18,622 nt of DNA from Rhizorhapis sp. SPR117. Lineage in GTDB: Bacteria; Pseudomonadota; Alphaproteobacteria; Sphingomonadales; Sphingomonadaceae. Both the position numbers and the translations under genes were made by a program. This document shows positions 6,742-13,666 of this stretch, piece by piece. The stretch lies in assembly GCF_021742065.1 (NCBI RefSeq), contig NZ_JAKKIE010000064.1, positions 1 through 18,622 on the forward strand, in the 5' to 3' direction. Numbering within the stretch: position 1 is the first letter of the stretch; each line of letters starts with the position of its first letter. The notes below the pieces were generated by a model. That model worked only from the letters and a program-made list of their open reading frames with translations, searched no databases and had not been told where the DNA came from.

Positions 6742-7080
6742 ATGACCCATAAACATAATGCTCGGCTGAATGAACCGGTCCATCCCGGCGGCTTTGTTAA
6801 AATCAAAATTGTGGAAGCTCATGGCCTTTCGGTGACGAGCGCTGCCCATGCGCTTGGCGTCACACGTCCGGCTCTCTCGGCATTGCTAAACGAGCGCGCC
6901 CATCTTTCAGCAGAGATGGCGTTGCGAATCGAGAAAGTTTTCGGAATCTCGATCGAGACTTTGATGCGTATGCAAAACACCTATGACATTGCCCAAGCGC
7001 GGAAGCGAGCCGGGGGTATAAAGCTTTCGCCATTCAAGAAAAAAAACGCTGGATCTGCGATCTGCAATCATGTAAGCTGA
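6742..7080 (+). CDS. higA: HigA-family HTH regulator (antitoxin-like, no toxin partner)
   Basis: 112 residues. The protein opens with HPGGFVK (residues 14-20), in the place of the HPGE motif typical of HigA, and then has an XRE helix-turn-helix (about 31-70: LSVTSAAHALGVTRPALSAL). The family's C-terminal block QNTYDIAQAR follows. HigA proteins neutralise the RelE-like toxin HigB and repress their own promoter. No HigB gene is present: only about 60 bases separate the promoter palindrome from this gene, and the next gene is a methyltransferase. Here it probably acts as a repressor or control protein for the operon. The ATG at 6742 is chosen over a GTG at 6727 because GGAAGG (6731-6736) lies five bases before the ATG. 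Confidence 0.85.
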   Translation: MTHKHNARLNEPVHPGGFVKIKIVEAHGLSVTSAAHALGVTRPALSALLNERAHLSAEMALRIEKVFGISIETLMRMQNTYDIAQARKRAGGIKLSPFKKKNAGSAICNHVS

Positions 7081-7096
7081 TGGCCAGGCTTAAGTA

Positions 7097-7132
7097 TTGG
7101 CAAATTAGAAAAAGCCAATGGATAATATTATC
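7097..7132 (+). promoter_or_regulatory. Second promoter with overlapping palindromes, before the methyltransferase
   Basis: TTGGCA (7097-7102), an 18-base spacer and GATAAT (7121-7126) form a likely promoter. An inverted repeat ATTGGC/GCCAAT (7096-7101 and 7114-7119) covers the -35, and a perfect palindrome GATAATATTATC (7121-7132) covers the -10. Transcription would start only about 14 bases before the methyltransferase ATG. This gives the methyltransferase a possible promoter of its own, separable from the one before the HigA-like gene, with built-in sites for a repressor. The palindromes do not resemble the 21 bp upstream operator, so a different protein may bind them. Confidence 0.45.
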
Positions 7133-7146
7133 TCAGGATTAAGAAG

Positions 7147-8022
7147 ATGGCACGTCAAAGCGCACGAATGAAGACCGCAAATGTCATTCCTATTCGGAAA
7201 ACGAAAGCCGTCATCGAGTGCCAAGATAACCTGGACTTTATGCGCTCTTTGAAAAAGGGCAGCATGGATTTGATCGTCACTTCCCCGCCTTATAATATTG
7301 GCAAAGAATATGAGAAGCGAACCACCCTCGATATTTACATCGAAAGTCAAGCGGCGACGATCGCAGAAGCTGTCCGCCTTCTTCATCCTCAAGGTTCAAT
7401 CTGCTGGCAAGTGGGAAATCACGTTGATGACGGAGAAGTCTTTCCCCTCGACGTGATACTTTATCGGATTTTCAAAGATCATGGCTTACAGTTGCGAAAC
7501 CGAATTATCTGGACCTTCGGCCATGGGCTCCACTGTCAAAATCGCTTCTCAGGACGGCATGAGACAATTCTTTGGTTTACCAAAGGCGACGACTACACGT
7601 TCAATCTCGACCCCGTTCGTATCCCCTCAAAATACCCTCACAAGAAGCACTTTAAGGGGCCTAATAAAGGCAAACTATCCGGAAATCCGCTGGGCAAAAA
7701 TCCGTCCGACGTTTGGGATATTCCTAACGTGAAATCAAACCACGTTGAGAAAACGGATCATCCCTGCCAATTCCCTGTCGGTTTGGTTGAACGCTTGGTT
7801 CTTAGCATGACAAATCCGGGGGGTAACGTGCTGGATCCATACCTAGGCGTGGGATCGAGTGCTGTTGCCGCTTTGAAGAATGGCCGCAACGCTTACGGCT
7901 GCGATATCACCGAGGAATACGTTGATGTGGCGCGCGACCGCATAGCGCAGCTAGAAGCCGGGACGCTCCGAACCAGAGCTATGAATCAACCCATCTATGA
8001 GCCTCCGGTGAGAGAAGATTGA
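7147..8022 (+). CDS. DNA methyltransferase, beta class (N4-cytosine or N6-adenine)
   Basis: 291 residues. The catalytic motif IV, TSPPY (45-49), lies near the N-terminus and the SAM-binding motif I, DPYLGVGSS (230-238), near the C-terminus. That order defines the beta class of exocyclic amino methyltransferases. HPCQFP (205-210) just before motif I is also typical. A serine in the first position of SPPY is common in N4-cytosine enzymes, but adenine enzymes also use it. The product would protect host DNA from the nuclease encoded next; M.BglII, partner of a related nuclease, is an N4-cytosine enzyme. The stop overlaps the ATG of the next gene by one base. An ATG at 7168 is an alternative start. 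The gene is visibly AT-richer than the genes after it. Confidence 0.93.
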   Translation: MARQSARMKTANVIPIRKTKAVIECQDNLDFMRSLKKGSMDLIVTSPPYNIGKEYEKRTTLDIYIESQAATIAEAVRLLHPQGSICWQVGNHVDDGEVFPLDVILYRIFKDHGLQLRNRIIWTFGHGLHCQNRFSGRHETILWFTKGDDYTFNLDPVRIPSKYPHKKHFKGPNKGKLSGNPLGKNPSDVWDIPNVKSNHVEKTDHPCQFPVGLVERLVLSMTNPGGNVLDPYLGVGSSAVAALKNGRNAYGCDITEEYVDVARDRIAQLEAGTLRTRAMNQPIYEPPVRED

Positions 8023-8483
8023 TGCAATTTGCTGAAGCTTATTCCCACCACAACGGGCGCGATCAGTGGGCGCAAAGGGAACTCGACGCCTGGCTGATGG
8101 ACGTGTTCCAGAAGCCAGACCTGACCGTTGGTCCTGGCTCAACGACGGCCATCCGCGATCATGTGAAAGCGGAGCTTGCCGCCGAGGGCTGGCCGTTCGA
8201 TGTGAAAATCGATCAAAGTTATGATCTGACCGTCTTCGGGGTGAAGGATGATCTCTCCTTTCACCTTCAAACCGGTAATGCCAGCCGCGCTCCCTACGAC
8301 CTATTGAAGCTACAGCATCTATGGAGCGTTCGGCGGATTGAGGCTGCCGCTTTGGCCCTGCCGACGAAGCAAGCTGCGGCGAGCATTGGCAGTAACATCG
8401 CCAGTTTCGAGCGCATCATGAACGAGCTGCGGTTGTTCGACCGCACGATAACAGTACCGATCTTCCTGATCGGATTTGAATAA
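8022..8483 (+). CDS. Small restriction endonuclease, BglII/BstYI-like
   Basis: 153 residues, shorter than BglII (about 220). Features recalled from the BglII/BstYI family are the N-terminal AEAYSHHNG (4-12), a candidate catalytic aspartate D68 in SYDLTVFG, the block FHLQTGNASR (80-89) at the place of the E-x-Q active-site motif, and a hydrophobic C-terminal strand VPIFLIGFE. D68 and Q83 are present, but the position expected to hold glutamate is H81, so activity is uncertain. Its partner is the methyltransferase directly upstream, whose TGA overlaps this ATG. The ORF could also begin one codon earlier at a TTG, which the overlap makes less likely. It may be a cutting subunit or a degenerate recognition subunit for the helicase genes that follow. 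Confidence 0.7.
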   Translation: MQFAEAYSHHNGRDQWAQRELDAWLMDVFQKPDLTVGPGSTTAIRDHVKAELAAEGWPFDVKIDQSYDLTVFGVKDDLSFHLQTGNASRAPYDLLKLQHLWSVRRIEAAALALPTKQAAASIGSNIASFERIMNELRLFDRTITVPIFLIGFE

Positions 8484-8496
8484 GGGGGTCGCCCGC

Positions 8497-9819
8497 ATGG
8501 GGTATACCGTAAATGTGGAACCGGCTCATATCCGCGAAGCGCAAATTGCCGAGCGTGCCACGGAATCCGACAAGACCGAGCCGTTCTATGAATATCAGAG
8601 CCAGCCTTACGATTTGCCGGTCATCTTGGTGCCGTTGGGCTTGCCGATATATCGCATGGCGAACTTCCGGACACGCACTGCCCAGCAGGCTTATGCGCGC
8701 CGCGAAGGCAAGCCAGCCGACTACTTCGCATCCGGCGAGGAAAACGAAGCGGCGCAGCAACGCCAGCATGAGTTTTTGCTGAAATATGCCAATACCGGGC
8801 GGGAAGGCTCGGTTGCGCCTATCATCGACGTGCTCAAGGCCGAACGCCAGCGTCAGCCTATCCTCATCACGCGGCGCGGCGTCGTCGTCAACGGCAACCG
8901 CCGATTGGCGGCGATGCGCAGTCTCTTTGAGGAAGATCCGAATCTCTACCGCGAATTTGCCACTGTAAAATGCCAACTTCTGCCCGCAACCGCGACCGAG
9001 AAAGATATTGTCGAGGTAGAGGTGCGCTTGCAGATGAAGCAGCGCACAGAACTCGATTATGATTGGATCAATGAGTGCATCGCTATCCGCGAGCTGCGCG
9101 ACAGCGGGCGACCGATGAAGGAACTCATGGCCCTCATGAACAAGAAAAAGGTCGAGATCGACGATGCGATCAACGCCCTGACGGAGGCCGACCTGTACCT
9201 TGTTGAATGGCTTAATCGCGGCGGTGACTATGAAGCGATTGAGGACGCCAAACAGTTGTTTTTCGACATTGGCGAAAACGTGAAGGCCAAAACGGGCGAT
9301 GCCCAGGAAGTCAGTCGCAGGATCGCATGGCTGCTCGCCGATCGGCGTAGCAAGCTGAAACGGCGCGTATATGATTTCAAACCTATGTTCGGGAAAAAGG
9401 CTGACGAGGTGGCGGCCAAACTTGCCGAGCGCTTTGGGGTCGAACTGGACGAAAGCGGTCCATCGGATGATGAGGATAGCGACGATTTCGCCGTCGATCT
9501 TGGCGGCAATACGGGGCCGACGCTCCGACCCCTGATTTCCCTCATGGACGATGCCACGCGCCGTGACGAGGTGTCGGACCAGCTCGTTGAGGTGTGCGAG
9601 GGGATCATCGAGATCGAGCGCGACAAGCGCGACGGACAGATGCCGCTCAATCTGATTCAGTCGGCAAATGGTAAGCTGTCGGAAGTCGATATGACGCGCG
9701 CCGCTCCTGGGAGCTTGGACGCGATCGGCAAACAACTCGACGCCGTTCAAGCCAACGTAGACCGGCTCCGTGGATTTCTCGAACGTCAGCGCGCCGAGAC
9801 GAAATCTGGCGTGGCCTGA
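8497..9819 (+). CDS. ParB-like (ParB/Srx fold) protein
   Basis: 440 residues. The ParB-type nucleotide-binding block VVNGNRRLAAMR lies at about 130-141, preceded by QPILITRRG. A helix-turn-helix-like stretch follows at about 190-230 (INECIAIRELRDSGRPMKEL). After that come a basic region, a very acidic patch (SDDEDSDDF, about 323-331) and a helical C-terminus that may mediate self-association. ParB/Srx-fold proteins bind CTP or ATP; partition ParB slides on DNA as a clamp, and other members act in DNA modification or cleavage. No ParA is nearby, so plasmid partition is unlikely. The ATG at 8497 is chosen because AAGGGGG (8482-8488) precedes it by eight bases. The helicase gene begins three bases after its stop, suggesting they work together. 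Confidence 0.8.
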   Translation: MGYTVNVEPAHIREAQIAERATESDKTEPFYEYQSQPYDLPVILVPLGLPIYRMANFRTRTAQQAYARREGKPADYFASGEENEAAQQRQHEFLLKYANTGREGSVAPIIDVLKAERQRQPILITRRGVVVNGNRRLAAMRSLFEEDPNLYREFATVKCQLLPATATEKDIVEVEVRLQMKQRTELDYDWINECIAIRELRDSGRPMKELMALMNKKKVEIDDAINALTEADLYLVEWLNRGGDYEAIEDAKQLFFDIGENVKAKTGDAQEVSRRIAWLLADRRSKLKRRVYDFKPMFGKKADEVAAKLAERFGVELDESGPSDDEDSDDFAVDLGGNTGPTLRPLISLMDDATRRDEVSDQLVEVCEGIIEIERDKRDGQMPLNLIQSANGKLSEVDMTRAAPGSLDAIGKQLDAVQANVDRLRGFLERQRAETKSGVA

Positions 9820-9822
9820 CCG

Positions 9823-11727
9823 ATGGAAGCAGGTGCCGCCCAGGAGCCGCTGCATATCGTCGTCCGTTACGACGACCAGAACCGGCGCGGTGTCTTGCTG
9901 GTCGAAGCCCCGACCGGCAACACCGTATGGGAGCGGCTGAAACAGTCGGCTTCGGTGATCGGCAGCGATGCCAGGATTACGGAGCTGGCGATTGAGCTAA
10001 GCTGGCCCAGCGTTCTCGACATATTGCGCGATTACGGCACACGCGATCAGCAACGGGCATATAACTTCAGGTTCAAGCCCGACGCCGACGCGCAGGCCCG
10101 CATCCAAGATTTTGCCGCCGCGCGAAGGAAGGTGCAGGAAGCACAAGGGAGCCTGACGCTCACTGTTACGGAAGAGGAGGTCCGCAGCCGCCTGCGCGCA
10201 CTCGGCTTCAAGCGTGATCTCAAATGGTTTCAGGTCCGGGATATCCGCCACCTGCTTTCCATCCAAAATGGCGCGAATTTTTCTGTTCCTGGCGCGGGAA
10301 AAACGACCGTCGCCTTCGCTCTGCATCTGCTGACAAGTCAGCCCGGCGCGCACGTCCTCGTAGTTTGCCCCAAAGCGGCTTTTCCGGCCTGGGATGAGAT
10401 CGTAAACGACACGATGGATGCCAACGGCCCTGATACGGAAGCGTTTCAGGTTTTAAGTGGCACAAGCCATGCGATTGAGACGATGTTGACCGGTGGCGGC
10501 AGGCGCTTCGTCATCAATTATGATCTCCTGATTCAGCATCCTGGGATCATCGGCGCGTATTTGGCGCGACAGCCGGTCCATCTGATACTTGATGAGTCTC
10601 ATCGCATGAAGGCTGGCGAGGCTTCGCAGCGCGGTGCGCTGTTACTGAACCTCGCTCCACTTCCGATCCGCCGCGACGTGTTGAGCGGAACCCCTATGCC
10701 GCAGTCGCCTTCCGACCTGGTTTCCCAACTCAATTTCCTATGGCCTGGTCAAGGGCTTGGCCTCGAAATTAGCCGTGGGACACCACCGCGTGAAGTGCTG
10801 GGAAGCCTTTACGTTCGGACCACGAAAGAGGAGCTGGGCCTCCCCGCCCGCTATACCCACTTTCATCAGGTCGGTATGGGTCAGGGGCAACTGGCTCTCT
10901 ATAGCCTGGTGCGCAGCGAAAGCCTGCGGCAGCTCAGCAATATTAGATCCGGCGCTATCGATTTCGCAGGTGCGCGGAAATCGGTCATGCGCTTGCTGCA
11001 ACTTTCGTCAAACCCGTTGCTCGCCCTGCGCGCGATCACATCGGATATCACTGGCATAAATTCCGGCCTCGTGGATCAGGTCGTCGAAGACGGCCCGTCA
11101 CCGAAAATGCTGGCTGTTGCAGCAAAGGCCCGCGAACTCGCGCAACATGGTCGGAAGTCGGTGATATGGACGATATTCACCGACACGATTGAGCAGATGT
11201 TGTTGATGCTGGCCGATCTTAACCCGGTCGCGCTCTACGGCGCTGTCCCTTCTGGTAACGCCTCCGATCCGGAAACCAGGGAAGGCAGATTGCGGCGCTT
11301 CCATTTGGACGATGATTGCATGGTGATGATCGCCAATCCGGCTGCCGCCGGTGAAGGGATCAGCTTGCACACGGTCTGCCATGAAGCCCTGTATCTCGAT
11401 CGGAGCTATGTCAGCACGCATTTCCTCCAATCGATCGACCGGATACATCGCCTTGGCTTGGATCCCAACGAGATCACCAACGTCCACATTTTCCAGACAC
11501 GCGCGCCGCAAGGGCTGGGCTGTATCGACCATTCCGTCAGTCGGCGGTTGGCGACCAAAGTCCGTGCAATGCAACAGCTCCTAGACGACCGCGATTTGCA
11601 TCAAATCGCCCTCGACGAGGAAAACGCGGAAGAACCTATCGATTATGATGTCGATTTGCAGGATATCGTTGATCTGGTGGAGGAATTGGAAGGCCGCGCC
11701 CATTTTGACGAAGACGAGGGCGGATAA
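9823..11727 (+). CDS. SNF2-type superfamily 2 helicase/translocase
   Basis: 634 residues. Roughly 150 N-terminal residues have no recognised domain. The helicase core follows with motif I PGAGKTT (about 156-162), motif II DESH (257-260), motif III SGTPMPQ (288-294), motif V NPAAAGEGISL (504-514) and motif VI QSIDRIHRLG (536-545). The layout and the IDRIHRLG box fit the SNF2 family of ATP-driven double-stranded DNA translocases. The C-terminus is acidic (ALDEENAEEPIDYDVD and onward). Such enzymes often power defence systems by tracking along DNA. Its TAA overlaps the ATG of the DUF3883 gene by one base, and the ParB-like gene is three bases upstream, so the three form a tight block. Confidence 0.92.
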   Translation: MEAGAAQEPLHIVVRYDDQNRRGVLLVEAPTGNTVWERLKQSASVIGSDARITELAIELSWPSVLDILRDYGTRDQQRAYNFRFKPDADAQARIQDFAAARRKVQEAQGSLTLTVTEEEVRSRLRALGFKRDLKWFQVRDIRHLLSIQNGANFSVPGAGKTTVAFALHLLTSQPGAHVLVVCPKAAFPAWDEIVNDTMDANGPDTEAFQVLSGTSHAIETMLTGGGRRFVINYDLLIQHPGIIGAYLARQPVHLILDESHRMKAGEASQRGALLLNLAPLPIRRDVLSGTPMPQSPSDLVSQLNFLWPGQGLGLEISRGTPPREVLGSLYVRTTKEELGLPARYTHFHQVGMGQGQLALYSLVRSESLRQLSNIRSGAIDFAGARKSVMRLLQLSSNPLLALRAITSDITGINSGLVDQVVEDGPSPKMLAVAAKARELAQHGRKSVIWTIFTDTIEQMLLMLADLNPVALYGAVPSGNASDPETREGRLRRFHLDDDCMVMIANPAAAGEGISLHTVCHEALYLDRSYVSTHFLQSIDRIHRLGLDPNEITNVHIFQTRAPQGLGCIDHSVSRRLATKVRAMQQLLDDRDLHQIALDEENAEEPIDYDVDLQDIVDLVEELEGRAHFDEDEGG

Positions 11728-12530
11728 TGGACGAGGACCGCATCTTAGCGATGAGCGCTTTTGAAGCGGCCTACCTCATTCGGACCTTTCGGGACAAAAA
11801 TCCCGAACTCAGCACTCCCGATCTCATCGCCACCGTCCGCTCCGTAAGAGCGGATTTTTATCCGCACGACTATGACGCCGGTGCCGATATCGAAGGCCGC
11901 ATCCCGCCCCAGCTTATTACGCCATTGGAGGCATTTTTTACGGCTGCGATTGAAGCCATCATCGCCGACCGATCGCCCATTTGGGCGCGTCTCGCCCCAG
12001 CAGGGCGCAATCATGTGCTACAGGCGATCGGCGTGAACGGCGTGCAATGCCTTCGTTCAGCGGGTCTTCTCGGCTCGGATGCGCGCGCGACCGATTGGTG
12101 GGATGCACTTGCAACGCTCAATCGCGGCGAACGCGATGCAAGATTGCTTGCCCAAGGCCGGGAGGGAGAACGCCTGTCGCTGGCATATGAGAACACCCGG
12201 TTGCAGCAGGAAGGCATATCCCGCGCACCCGTGTGGGTCGCAATCGACGACAACACCGTAGGATATGACATTCTCTCGTATGCTTGGCATGAAGGCAGTC
12301 AGATCAATCGCCTGATAGAAGTGAAAACGACACAGGCACATCCTCCACGTATAATCCTATCTCGCAACGAATGGAAAACAGCTGAGCAATATGGCGTGGC
12401 CTTCGAGTTTCACCTTTGGAATCTCAACAGTGAAGCACTGACGATCTATACAGTCGAACAGCTCAAGGTGCACATCCCAACAGATAACGGGGCTGGCAAA
12501 TGGGAAAGCGTCGAGATTCGTCCTGGATAG
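11727..12530 (+). CDS. DUF3883 protein, PD-(D/E)xK nuclease-like
   Basis: 267 residues. The C-terminal third matches the DUF3883 pattern: GREGERLSLAYE (143-154), VGYDILSY (178-185), LIEVKTT (196-202) and LSRNEWKTAEQYG (211-223). E149, D181 and E198-x-K200 would be the acidic and lysine residues of a PD-(D/E)xK nuclease fold. The N-terminal 140 residues are helical and unassigned. DUF3883 domains frequently sit beside helicases in defence loci, where they are thought to cut DNA or recognise it. It closes the operon, overlapping the helicase stop by one base and followed by a strong hairpin. It could be the main effector if the small upstream nuclease is inactive. Confidence 0.83.
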   Translation: MDEDRILAMSAFEAAYLIRTFRDKNPELSTPDLIATVRSVRADFYPHDYDAGADIEGRIPPQLITPLEAFFTAAIEAIIADRSPIWARLAPAGRNHVLQAIGVNGVQCLRSAGLLGSDARATDWWDALATLNRGERDARLLAQGREGERLSLAYENTRLQQEGISRAPVWVAIDDNTVGYDILSYAWHEGSQINRLIEVKTTQAHPPRIILSRNEWKTAEQYGVAFEFHLWNLNSEALTIYTVEQLKVHIPTDNGAGKWESVEIRPG

Positions 12531-12583
12531 ATTATCCTGATGGTTCTCTTTTGGACATTCCAACCAGAAATGCACCTTCTCGT

Positions 12584-12611
12584 CAGCTCACCCTCAAAAG
12601 AGGGTGAGCTG
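12584..12611. terminator. Perfect 12 bp hairpin between convergent genes
   Basis: CAGCTCACCCTC (12584-12595) and GAGGGTGAGCTG (12600-12611) pair perfectly around the loop AAAA. It lies 53 bases after the end of the DUF3883 gene and overlaps the last codons and stop of the minus-strand gene that converges on it; the stop codon falls at the loop. A run of T is missing on both sides, so it is not a textbook intrinsic terminator. It could still stop or stabilise both transcripts. Confidence 0.45.
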
Positions 12612-12920
12612 GCGGGTAGCGGCCACTTCCCGCTGCCATTCGGGCGACGCGGCTTCTTCGTTAAGCCATGTGAGAACAAGGGCCACCGGCCCGCCCATCG
12701 CGGCGACGGCGTGAGCCGTCGTGAAGTGCGAGCGGTAGCCGGTCTCGGTGATCGGGAGCGGCGCGCGCTCGGGCGCGATGGCCTCGATTTCGAGGTGGGC
12801 CGTGTCGAGGCCGTAGTCGTCGGCGAGGCTGAGCCAGCGCGGCTCGTAGCTAATCGCGATTTTCACCCCGTTCCAGACGGTTTCGTGATGCTCGTAGTGG
12901 CGTGTGAAGGTGCGGGTCAT
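12594..12920 (-). CDS. Small hypothetical protein
   Basis: 108 residues, family not recognised. The sequence reads like a real soluble protein: an N-terminal MTRTFTRHYEHHETVWNG, a strand-rich middle (VKIAISYEPRWLSL, then THLEIEAI-like pattern DTAHLEIEAI), and a C-terminal helical part (GPVALVLTWLNEEA) ending RQLTLF. The ATG overlaps the stop of the upstream 71-residue gene by four bases (ATGA), so the two are co-translated. Such small unknown pairs are common in the accessory part of alphaproteobacterial mobile elements. It is transcribed towards the cargo operon and away from the integrase. Function unknown. Confidence 0.6.
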   Translation of the reverse strand: MTRTFTRHYEHHETVWNGVKIAISYEPRWLSLADDYGLDTAHLEIEAIAPERAPLPITETGYRSHFTTAHAVAAMGGPVALVLTWLNEEAASPEWQREVAATRQLTLF

Positions 12921-13132
12921 GCTGCACCGCCTTCCGCCGCTTCGTCGGCTTTCGGGGGCAGAAGAACGATGCGACCATCCAGCGGGTAGAGATCGAGCTG
13001 GAGAGTGTGGCCGTCGCCGTTCTGGTGCTGCCATGCGGCCCCGATGCGGGTCCAGAAGGCTTTGCCGCCTTTGGCTTCGCGGACGTGCCAGGCAATCAAT
13101 GCCGGGGCTTTGGTTTCGGATTTTTTCGTCAT
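12917..13132 (-). CDS. Very small hypothetical protein
   Basis: 71 residues. A lysine-rich start (MTKKSETK) is followed by a compact strand-rich core: LIAWHVREAKGGKAFWTRIGAAW, then GHTLQLDLYPLDGRIVLLPP. The length and the alternating hydrophobic pattern suggest a small beta-barrel-like fold, but no named family is recognised. The start is well supported: AAGGAGA lies about six bases upstream of the ATG. The TGA overlaps the ATG of the following 108-residue gene. Function unknown; an anti-restriction or DNA-binding accessory role is possible but not supported by any motif. Confidence 0.65.
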   Translation of the reverse strand: MTKKSETKAPALIAWHVREAKGGKAFWTRIGAAWQHQNGDGHTLQLDLYPLDGRIVLLPPKADEAAEGGAA

Positions 13133-13666
13133 GTCTTTTCTCCTTGGTTTGCATTGCCCTTTCGGGCGTGCCCACGGAGAGCCAGGCGCGATGGCGCGGC
13201 GTCACACAGGAAAATTGGGGGAACCGTCCGCTTGCGGATGGGGGAGCCGAGGCTTCCTGTTGACGGCAGTAGCGCCCGCGCATGGCAGGGGGCTCAAGCT
13301 GCCCGGTAGGAATGCAAACAGGACAAGGGAAAATCAGGACGGAGCCGGGAACCGAAGCGCCGCCCTTTGACGGCACGGCGATGCCAAGACTCGGCACAGG
13401 CACCCGCACTCGGATCGGGACGTGGCGTGACACACTGCACGGTCATGCCTGCTCGTAGAATCCTGTGATGGTCGGGGGGATTGTTTTTCCTCCGCTATCA
13501 AGGCCGATACAGGCGCAGACGGTGCAACTGCACCGCCGTGCGAAAGAGCGACACGGCTTGAAGCCGGTCAAGTCTGGTCGGTGTGTTCGCCGATTCCATT
13601 GCGCCAGCGGCGCATCGTCGAAAGGCGATCCCGCCGGTTCGTCCGGGCCGGACGCGGGATCGTGGG
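13133..13666. other. Non-coding stretch upstream of the two small genes
   Basis: No convincing gene on either strand, although GC-rich shadow frames run through it. It should contain the promoter of the two small minus-strand genes, but I could not pick a clear -35/-10 pair. Two structures stand out: a near-perfect palindrome CGGTGCA-AC-TGCACCG at 13520-13535, which could be an operator, and a small hairpin GCCC-tttc-GGGC near 13149-13160. The integrase gene ends at its right edge. The stretch may hold an uncharacterised leader or RNA. Confidence 0.4.

Noticed and set aside
8497..9819. ParB-like gene as a plasmid partition gene
   Set aside because: No ParA gene or parS-like repeats lie nearby, and the gene is locked into an operon with a helicase and nuclease-like genes.
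8416..9855. 479-codon minus-strand frame opposite the ParB-like gene
   Set aside because: The plus-strand frame has recognisable ParB motifs, a ribosome binding site and operon spacing; the antisense frame has none.
12594..13433. Long version of the 108-residue gene (279 codons)
   Set aside because: The upstream part overlaps the 71-residue gene, is Arg/Pro/Ser-rich and lacks a start signal, while the ATG at 12920 overlaps the upstream stop in a typical ATGA junction.
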